Origin: Williamsia limnetica
GTDB taxonomy: Bacteria > Actinomycetota > Actinomycetes > Mycobacteriales > Mycobacteriaceae
Length of the DNA stretch: 64,000 nt
Reading direction: 5' to 3'
NCBI RefSeq assembly: GCF_003217475.1
Contig: NZ_QJSP01000003.1
Location: forward strand, 124,001-188,000
A program made the translations under genes and the position numbers. The notes beneath the pieces are model-generated. The model had not been told where the DNA came from. It ran no database searches and saw nothing but the letters and a program-made list of their open reading frames with translations. This document shows, piece by piece, positions 58,408-64,000 of the stretch; position 1 is the stretch's first letter, and every line of letters begins with the position of its first letter.

Positions 58408-59334
58408 ATGAAGACTCACACAGTTACTGTTCCCGGAGCCACGCTGACCTATGACGTCCGGGACGGTTCATCTCCCGACGATGTTCCGTTGGTGCTCATC
58501 GCATCGCCGATGGACGCCAGCGGATTCACGAGCCTGGCACCACACTTTCCCGAACGCACGATCGTCACGTACGACCCCCGCAACACCGGCCGAAGTGTCC
58601 GGGACGATCCCACCGCGCCGGTCACTCCGGAACAGCATGCAGAAGATCTGCACGCTGTCCTCGGCGCTGTGGGTGCCCAAGGAGTGGACGTGTTCGCCTC
58701 GAGCGGCGGCGCGGTCAACGCACTCGCGCTCGTCGAGCGCTACCCGGAGGACATCCGACTCCTCGTCGCGCACGAACCACCTGCCGGCGGAGTGCTTCCC
58801 GATCGTGACGCGGTGCGCGCTGCGTGTGACGACATGGTGGAGACCTACCTGCGGTCCGGGCAGGGACCTTCCACGGCGAAGTTCATCAACTTCGTGATGC
58901 AGCGAGGCGAGATTCCCGCCGACTACCTGGCACAGCCAGACCCGGATCCTGCTGCATTCGGCCTGCCGACCGAAGACGACGGTGATCGCACCGACCCGAT
59001 GATGACGAACATGCAGGGCGGCGTCGCCCAGTACACCCCGGACGTGGACGCGCTACGCGCCGCGACGACCGAGATCGTCATCGCCGTGGGAGAGGAGTCA
59101 GGCGGACCGACGGACGGCGAGATGGCCGGCCGGTCCGCCTATGCCGTCGCAGCACTGCTCGGACGAGAAGCTGTGGTGTTCCCGAGCCATCACGCAGGCT
59201 TTCTCGGCGGCGAGTTCAGGGCAGACGGGCAAGCCGGTCGAGTTCGCCGAGAAACTGCGAGCAGTGTTGAGCCAGTTCTCGAAGTCTTGAGACGACAGAT
59301 CGCCCCGGCCTCGGCCGGGGCGACACTCGTATAA
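58408..59334 (+). CDS. Alpha/beta hydrolase with frameshifted C-terminus
   Basis: 308 aa as it stands. Alpha/beta-hydrolase landmarks: IASPMDASGF (oxyanion region), VTYDPRNTGRS, the nucleophile elbow FASSGGAVNALAL (Ser ~94) and the late His in FPSHHAGFLGGEF. Just after GGEF the frame becomes unnatural (RADGQAGRVRR), while the +1 frame continues GQTGKPVEFAEKLRAVLSQF and stops at 59290, as relatives do. One extra base near 59218 explains it. The catalytic residues precede the shift, so the enzyme may still work. Confidence 0.8.
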   Translation: MKTHTVTVPGATLTYDVRDGSSPDDVPLVLIASPMDASGFTSLAPHFPERTIVTYDPRNTGRSVRDDPTAPVTPEQHAEDLHAVLGAVGAQGVDVFASSGGAVNALALVERYPEDIRLLVAHEPPAGGVLPDRDAVRAACDDMVETYLRSGQGPSTAKFINFVMQRGEIPADYLAQPDPDPAAFGLPTEDDGDRTDPMMTNMQGGVAQYTPDVDALRAATTEIVIAVGEESGGPTDGEMAGRSAYAVAALLGREAVVFPSHHAGFLGGEFRADGQAGRVRRETASSVEPVLEVLRRQIAPASAGATLV

Positions 59335-59356
59335 GGGTTGAAAGAAACTTGTGAAG

Positions 59357-59602
59357 CTAGCTCTCCTCGAGCGAGGCGGGCGCGGCCGTCGCGGTGCCGC
59401 CGAGCAGCTCCTGCGCACGGCGCTCCACCAGCAGGGGCACGAAATCACGGATGGGCTGACCGTCGAACCGGCGGTAGGCCTCGTCGACAGCTTTGTTGAC
59501 CGTGTCCGCGGGAATGGTGTCGTGCTTCGTTCTCAGGACATCAGCAATCATCGCGATATGCTGCTGCTCTTCTTGCTGCTGCTTATCGATTTGTGTTGTC
59601 AT
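59357..59602 (-). CDS. Small three-helix-bundle protein
   Basis: An 81-aa acidic helical protein from ATG 59602: QQEEQQHIAMIADVLRTKH, VDEAYRRFDGQPIRDFVPLL and VERRAQELL. This matches the actinobacterial three-helix bundle dimerisation domain proteins (VNKAVDEAYRRF is their core). Function unknown. Confidence 0.8.
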   Translation of the reverse strand: MTTQIDKQQQEEQQHIAMIADVLRTKHDTIPADTVNKAVDEAYRRFDGQPIRDFVPLLVERRAQELLGGTATAAPASLEES

Positions 59603-59724
59603 GTAGTCCAACCTAGCTACAAACTGGTTGCACCCTCCAGTTAGTTCATTCGCTGTTTGCCAGCCGTTCGCCAGTCGTTCATATGACTAAGCAGCTGTCC
59701 ACTTTTGGCTTAGTATCAACGACC

Positions 59725-59928
59725 ATGACATCCTCGAGCCGCTTGTCCGCGGACGTCGCACAAGCCCGGTATCTGGCCTCCGAGCTGGAGCGGTGGATTG
59801 ATCAATTGGCCGACGACGCAGACATAGACGGCCCATCCAGCGCAGCACAGGCCAAACGCCGCGAACTGTACGAGGTGCAGCGGCAATTGAAAGCCCTACG
59901 CGACAGCTTTCCTCAAGCGTTCAGCTGA
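59725..59928 (+). CDS. Small coiled-coil protein (67 aa)
   Basis: From ATG 59725, 8 nt after a TAGTAT -10-like sequence, so possibly leaderless. The peptide is helical and charged (RYLASELERWIDQLADDADI; YEVQRQLKALRDS). Unrecognised. Confidence 0.6.
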   Translation: MTSSSRLSADVAQARYLASELERWIDQLADDADIDGPSSAAQAKRRELYEVQRQLKALRDSFPQAFS

Positions 59929-60107
59929 CCTGCAGATCGCACGTCCGCGATCAGCCGTTCCCACTTCCGGGACACCACAGACTCCTCGGCTCGGGGGCAC
60001 CGCCGGCAGCCGTCCCGATTTCGGACACATGCACGAACGGCAGTGCGACCGACCTAGCGTCGAAGATGCATCACCCGCTGCGTGTATCGATCTAGGAGTT
60101 GGCATCA

Positions 60108-61154
60108 ATGAAAGCACTTGTCTATCACGGACCCGGCAAGAAGCAATGGGAAGACGTTCCCGATCCCACGATCGAGGATCCCACCGACGTCATCGTCCGT
60201 GTCGACACCACCACCATCTGCGGCACCGACCTACACATCCTCTCGGGCGACGTCCCCGCGGTGACCGAGGGACGAATCCTTGGACACGAAGCCGTCGGCG
60301 TGGTCACCGAGATCGGTTCAGCAGTCACCGGATTCAAGACCGGCGACCGCGTGCTGGTTCCCGCAGTGACCAAATGCGGCAGGTGTGACTACTGCCAGGC
60401 CCAGATGCCGTCACACTGCCAGACCGTCGGCGGGATCGGCTGGATCTTCGGACACCTGATCGACGGTACGCAGGCAGAGTTCGTCCGGGTACCGTTCGCC
60501 GACACCTCGCTCTATCTGGTGCCCGACGGTGTCACCAACGATCAGGCCATCTTTCTGGCCGACTCGCTCCCCACCGGATACGAGGTCGGAGTCCTGGCCG
60601 GCGGTGTCCGACCGGGTAGCACGGTGGCGGTGGTCGGGTCGGGTGCGGTCGGACTGTCGGCCATCCTGACCACGAGCTTGTGGGGCGCCTCGCGCACCAT
60701 CGCCATCGACTCGAACAAGTTCCGCCTCGAGAAGGCGTACGAGTTCGGCGCCACCGACGTCGTCGAGGTCGGCCCCAATACCGTCGCGGATGTACTGGCA
60801 CTGACCGATGGACTCGGTGTCGATGTAGCGATCGAGGCCGTCGGCTATCCCGAGACCCTGCTGACGGCAGCGTCGCTGGTCCGCCCGGGCGGCACCATCG
60901 CGAACGTCGGCGTACACGGCACGCCGGTCGAGTTGCCGATGCAGGACATGTGGATTCAGAACCTGACCTTGACTATGGGGCTGGTCGACACTGTCTCGAT
61001 TCCCACCCTGCTCAAGATGGTGGCGTCAGGGCGATTGCCCGCCGAGAAGATGGGAACTCACCACTTCACGTTCGATCAGATCGACGAAGCGTATGACGTG
61101 TTCTCCCATGCCGCCGACAACCAGGCGTTGAAGGTGGTCATCAGTCCGAGCTGA
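60108..61154 (+). CDS. Zinc-dependent NAD(P) alcohol dehydrogenase
   Basis: A 348-aa MDR-family enzyme. Catalytic zinc ligands lie in CGTDLHIL (Cys38) and GHEAVG; the structural zinc loop is KCGRCDYCQAQMPSHC; the Rossmann motif is VVGSGAVGLSAI. Best matches in motif layout are alcohol/isopropanol-type dehydrogenases of actinobacteria. AGGAG at 60094 fixes ATG 60108. It is convergent with an AcoR-like regulator gene, a combination common for alcohol and alkane catabolism. Confidence 0.93.
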   Translation: MKALVYHGPGKKQWEDVPDPTIEDPTDVIVRVDTTTICGTDLHILSGDVPAVTEGRILGHEAVGVVTEIGSAVTGFKTGDRVLVPAVTKCGRCDYCQAQMPSHCQTVGGIGWIFGHLIDGTQAEFVRVPFADTSLYLVPDGVTNDQAIFLADSLPTGYEVGVLAGGVRPGSTVAVVGSGAVGLSAILTTSLWGASRTIAIDSNKFRLEKAYEFGATDVVEVGPNTVADVLALTDGLGVDVAIEAVGYPETLLTAASLVRPGGTIANVGVHGTPVELPMQDMWIQNLTLTMGLVDTVSIPTLLKMVASGRLPAEKMGTHHFTFDQIDEAYDVFSHAADNQALKVVISPS

Positions 61155-61177
61155 CGTCGGAGCATTTCGGCCAGAGC

Positions 61178-61203
61178 GACCGGGAGCGATGTTGTTCCCG
61201 GTC
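61178..61203. terminator. Hairpin between convergent adh and regulator genes
   Basis: GACCGGGA (61178-61185), 10-nt loop, TCCCGGTC (61196-61203), perfect 8-bp stem. No T-run. Confidence 0.6.
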
Positions 61204-61240
61204 GATCTGCGTTGTGGGCTCGGGAGCTTCACCCGACGGG

Positions 61241-63139
61241 TCAGCCGATATAGCTGATGCCGAAGGAGTCGATCTTGCGGTAGAGCGACGACCGGCCGAT
61301 ACCGAGTAGTGCCGCGGCTTTGTAGCGGTTGCCGTTGACCTCGTACAGCGCGTGGATGATGGTCTCGCACTGAGCGACTTCCAACGGCGTGAGTTTGCGC
61401 GGCGCACTACGAAAGTAGGTGGCGGGCAGATCGCGGACGGTGATCTCCCCGAACGGCTTGTGCGCCACCACGTAGCCGAGTACGTCGACCAGTTCGTCGA
61501 TGTTGCCTGGCCACGAGTACCCCTCCAGCACCCTGATCACGGACAGGCTCAGTCGCAGCGAGTGCCGCGGCGAGATGGTTTTCAGGATGGATCGGCAGAG
61601 GTCGGCGATGTCGTCGGGGCGGTACCGCAAGGACGGGATGCGGGTCACGCCGTGGAAGTGTCTGCTCAGCATGGCGTAGGGGCGGGTTCGGTCGACCGTG
61701 GTGGCGTCGACACATCCGATCACCAACGGTGATGTCGCTCTGGTGGCGAGCGAGCGCAAGACGGCGTCGACCTGCCGCGCGCCCATCGCATCGAGTGAGT
61801 TCAGGGACGAGAGCAGCACGAGTTCAGATGCGGTGGAGGATGAGTGCACCACTGAGGCCAGCGGCTGCGTGTCACCCCATCGGGAGTCGCCGCGACCGGT
61901 GTCGAGTACGGAGCAGTCGACGGGGTGGATGACGCCGTCAGGATGCTGCGCCTTGAACTCAGCGACTGCCAACGTGCGTTTGCCGACGCCCTTCTCCCCC
62001 GTCAGCAGCCGATTCGAGTGCTCACCGATACTCAGGGCCAGTTCGCTTCTCGTGGAGGTCATCGGGGTCAGCAGTGCCTTGTTGCGGGAGCGCCCGAGTT
62101 CGCCGCCTGCAGCTCCCACCAAGGGCATTCCGGCGGTGTAGTCCCGCGGACCGACTGGCGCCACATGCGCGCCTTGCCTGGCCATCGCCGACGAGTACTG
62201 CGAGGCGGGCGATTTCGTCCAGGTTCCCACCAGTACGCAGCCGACGACGTCACCGGCCACCTCTACGGATTCGTACTCGACCTCGACGGGTGACCCCGAG
62301 GGCAAGGTGAGGGACGTCGGTTCGAAGCGGCAGTCGACCAGTGCGGCACGTACCGCCTCTGTCAGCACTGCGCTGTCGGATCCGTCGAGCGCGTTGGCGC
62401 GCGGATCGAAGATCGTGTGATCACCTGCGGCGCCGATCGCGAACGTGCCGGTGCCGTGGACCCTGGCCGCCAACCGCGCCGAGGTTGCGCTCAAGGCAGT
62501 GGATGGCCCCGCGATGAGGTCGGCGCCGACCTGTGCGGCCAGCGTTCTGGTGACGGCGGCAGCGAACTCGGCGACCGGCTGATCGGACACCAGGACGATC
62601 GCACCGATCACCGCACCCGCGTCATCGATGACGGGTGCGGCGGACTCGTGGAGGCCGACGAGGTCGGGGTGGAAGTGTTCGGGGCCCGAGACCAGTGCAG
62701 GCCTGCCCAAGCTGAGGGCAAGAGTGCCTGCGGACGTGCCGAACTCGCGCTCGGTGATCGAGAAGCCCTCGGCTACAGGCCAGGTGTCGAGGATCGCCGC
62801 TACGGCAGACGTACCATCGTGCCGGCAGCGGACCACGGCGTGTGCGTCGATTGCGAGAATCGACGCCGGGATGGGCCCAGCTGTGGCGGACCACTGCGTC
62901 ACCACCGCGCGTGCGACTCGGGTCAAGGGGGCGCCCGGGATGTCTCCGACGAAGCTGAGTTGCTTGTCGAGGCGATTGCCTTGGTGTCCGTTGTCGACGC
63001 ACCGGAGCCAGGAGTCGGCGATCTCTGGACTCACCTGGTCGGCCCACCGGCCGAGATCACCGTTTTCGACAACACTGAGTCGCGCAGCAGTGATCGCGGC
63101 ATCGGAGTGCACCACGCAAGCATAGGCTTCGTGGTGCAC
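61241..63139 (-). CDS. AcoR/MimR-like GAF-AAA-Fis regulator
   Basis: About 632 aa from GTG 63139 (63187 and 63115 possible). Domains in order: N-terminal sensor with a GAF fold (IDAHAVVRCRHDGTS; AAPVIDDAGAVIGAIVLV), a degenerate AAA+ domain with Walker A GEKGVGKRTL but a Walker-B region VLLSSLNSLD lacking the DE pair, and no GAFTGA loop; the C-terminal Fis-type HTH is YKAAALLGIGRSSLYRKI. Actinobacteria lack sigma-54, and such proteins (e.g. MimR) activate alcohol/alkane genes in another way. Likely activator of the adjacent dehydrogenase. Confidence 0.85.
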   Translation of the reverse strand: MHHEAYACVVHSDAAITAARLSVVENGDLGRWADQVSPEIADSWLRCVDNGHQGNRLDKQLSFVGDIPGAPLTRVARAVVTQWSATAGPIPASILAIDAHAVVRCRHDGTSAVAAILDTWPVAEGFSITEREFGTSAGTLALSLGRPALVSGPEHFHPDLVGLHESAAPVIDDAGAVIGAIVLVSDQPVAEFAAAVTRTLAAQVGADLIAGPSTALSATSARLAARVHGTGTFAIGAAGDHTIFDPRANALDGSDSAVLTEAVRAALVDCRFEPTSLTLPSGSPVEVEYESVEVAGDVVGCVLVGTWTKSPASQYSSAMARQGAHVAPVGPRDYTAGMPLVGAAGGELGRSRNKALLTPMTSTRSELALSIGEHSNRLLTGEKGVGKRTLAVAEFKAQHPDGVIHPVDCSVLDTGRGDSRWGDTQPLASVVHSSSTASELVLLSSLNSLDAMGARQVDAVLRSLATRATSPLVIGCVDATTVDRTRPYAMLSRHFHGVTRIPSLRYRPDDIADLCRSILKTISPRHSLRLSLSVIRVLEGYSWPGNIDELVDVLGYVVAHKPFGEITVRDLPATYFRSAPRKLTPLEVAQCETIIHALYEVNGNRYKAAALLGIGRSSLYRKIDSFGISYIG

Positions 63140-63143
63140 TCCG
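63103..63143. promoter_or_regulatory. Perfect 14-bp inverted repeat at the regulator start
   Basis: CGGAGTGCACCACG (63103-63116) and CGTGGTGCACTCCG (63130-63143) with a 13-nt spacer that itself pairs AAGC/GCTT apart from one bulge. It lies 7 bp after the HNH gene stop on the minus strand and over the possible starts of the regulator: either terminator stem or autoregulatory operator. Confidence 0.7.
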
Positions 63144-63149
63144 GCCGTC

Positions 63150-64000
63150 TCATTGTGAGAGCGGATCCGCGTCCGGCGGCGACTCATCCGGCGACGGTTC
63201 GCCTGGAGGATCTGGACTTTGACCGCTCAGTTCTCTGGTGCGTTGTTCGAGTTGGGCTTTGCGGCGTGCGAGCATGGCCTGCCGTGCTTCGATCAAGGCC
63301 TCGTCCGGGTGATGGGCACGGTTGACCCTCGGTGTGCGCTCGGGGTCCAGGAACGCCGGCGGTATCCAGGCACACCGGCCGGCGTCGGGCCCTTCGGTGA
63401 TCATCACCGTCTGCCACTGATGCTCCCCCGGCCCCACCAGCTTGTGGTGCTGCGGGCACGCCGGAGCCAGATGCGAAATATCGGTCAGCCCACCCAGCGC
63501 CCATTCGACGGTGTGGTGAGCCTCGGCCCACATCGCCGGGTTCGAACACCCACCGAACGAACAACCCCGGTGCGCAGCGAACATCGCGATACGTTGCGCT
63601 TCACTGGCCAACCGTTTCGCCCGACCCAGATACAACACTTCGTTGCTGTGGCTGGCGAACACCGCCAACGCCTTATCGCTACGCGCAGCGAGCTTGATGG
63701 CATCGCTGATCGGCAGCACCGTCCCGGTCGCGGTATAGACCAGCTCGTGGCCGTAGGGACGCGACGACCCACCAGCCAACGTCGGCAACCACTCCGGATC
63801 CTCCCAATGCGTCTCCGGGTCGGGATACGCACGCTCAGGCTCAGGCTCAGGCTCGGGCTGCGGCTCGGGCTCGGGCTGCGGCTCGGGCTCGGGCTGCGGC
63901 TCGGGCTCGGGCTCGGGCTGCGGTTCGGGCTCGGGTTTTGGCTCGGGGCGGGCGTCTGCTTGCTGCTTGCGTAGAGCCTGATCGAGTTGGTCTTTGGTCA
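63150..64000 (-). CDS. 13E12/DUF222-type HNH endonuclease-like protein (5' part outside window)
   Basis: The C-terminal ~283 residues of a larger protein; the frame is open to the right edge. The HNH region reads CSFGGCSNPAMWAEAHHTVEWALGG followed by LAPACPQHHKLV, the usual end of REP13E12/DUF222 proteins. Before it, residues coded at ~63836-63946 are a run of EPEPQP repeats; the end is Pro/Glu/Asp-rich. These proteins are multicopy in Mycobacteriales; nuclease activity is presumed from the motif only. Confidence 0.88.
   Translation of the reverse strand, partial: TKDQLDQALRKQQADARPEPKPEPEPQPEPEPEPQPEPEPQPEPEPQPEPEPEPERAYPDPETHWEDPEWLPTLAGGSSRPYGHELVYTATGTVLPISDAIKLAARSDKALAVFASHSNEVLYLGRAKRLASEAQRIAMFAAHRGCSFGGCSNPAMWAEAHHTVEWALGGLTDISHLAPACPQHHKLVGPGEHQWQTVMITEGPDAGRCAWIPPAFLDPERTPRVNRAHHPDEALIEARQAMLARRKAQLEQRTRELSGQSPDPPGEPSPDESPPDADPLSQ
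63836..63946. repeat. Tandem hexamer-based repeat coding for EPEPQP
   Basis: Alternating GGCTCG and GGCTGC-type hexamers in groups of 12-18 bp, in frame with the HNH gene, giving alternating Pro with Glu or Gln. Such low-complexity tracts readily change in length. Confidence 0.8.

Noticed and set aside
63836-63946. CRISPR-like regular repeat
   Set aside because: Units are hexamers without spacers and lie in frame in a coding region; no CRISPR array was seen anywhere in the window.

Overview
The window is high-GC DNA from an actinobacterium of the order Mycobacteriales, most likely Gordonia or a close relative (inference). Support comes from Lsr2, a mycothiol-type arsenate reductase, an NmtR/CtpJ pair, a C30/C40-type carotenoid locus, a 13E12-type HNH protein, and a block that matches the mycobacterial neighbourhood sepX/glpR, rimJ, glp (moeA), galU, 5-FTHF cyclo-ligase, FmdB/Ruc, mscL.

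Layout. 1-4.8 kb: a secreted lipase (cut by the window edge) and a probable small natural-product locus: FAD monooxygenase and glycosyltransferase on the minus strand, divergent from a type III polyketide synthase, with three tandem 21-bp repeats in the shared promoter region. 4.9-8.6 kb: a YidC paralogue, a small membrane protein, and an NmtR-like Ni/Co sensor divergent from a P1B-4 metal ATPase with a clear operator. 8.7-15.5 kb: CGNR regulator, EamA exporter, a transketolase/PDH-E1-like enzyme, DJ-1 protein, luciferase-family oxidoreductase and Lsr2. 15.6-16.9 kb: a copper-type operator upstream of an LpqS-like protein and a DUF305 lipoprotein. 17-30.5 kb: two near-identical APC permeases (both 494 aa, with a conserved 31-nt upstream element) bracket a lipid-type cluster (thiolase-like, DUF3556, ferredoxin), a DUF1254 protein, crtE/crtI/crtB and a pseudouridine synthase. 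30.5-32.8 kb: a flavoprotein oxidase and a secreted pentapeptide-repeat protein. 32.9-35.7 kb: an arsenic locus with two ArsR sensors, Acr3, ArsC and CadI/ArsI. 35.7-38.4 kb: AraC regulator and two small divergent operons, one starting with a 37-aa basic peptide and one ending with a GreA-like protein.

38.5-48.4 kb is an integrated 9.86-kb element in the 3' end of tRNA-Ala(CGC), bounded by 45-bp direct repeats. It encodes a tyrosine integrase, two excisionase/AlpA-type HTH proteins, a winged-helix replication-type protein, an HK97-fold capsid protein, a probable scaffold-like protein, a small-terminase-like protein, and left-end cargo including a HEPN-like protein. It has no recognisable portal, large terminase or tail genes, so it looks like a capsid-encoding phage satellite similar in scale to the phiRv1/phiRv2 elements of M. 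tuberculosis. This is the most interesting feature of the window.

48.4-59.3 kb is conserved chromosomal housekeeping DNA (division protein SepX/GlpR with its partner Glp, GalU, folate, FmdB, SAF-domain protein, MscL) interrupted by a regulator, a beta-lactamase-fold hydrolase and a DHFR-like reductase. 59.3-64 kb: small helical proteins, a zinc alcohol dehydrogenase convergent with an AcoR-like regulator, and a 13E12 HNH protein cut by the window edge.
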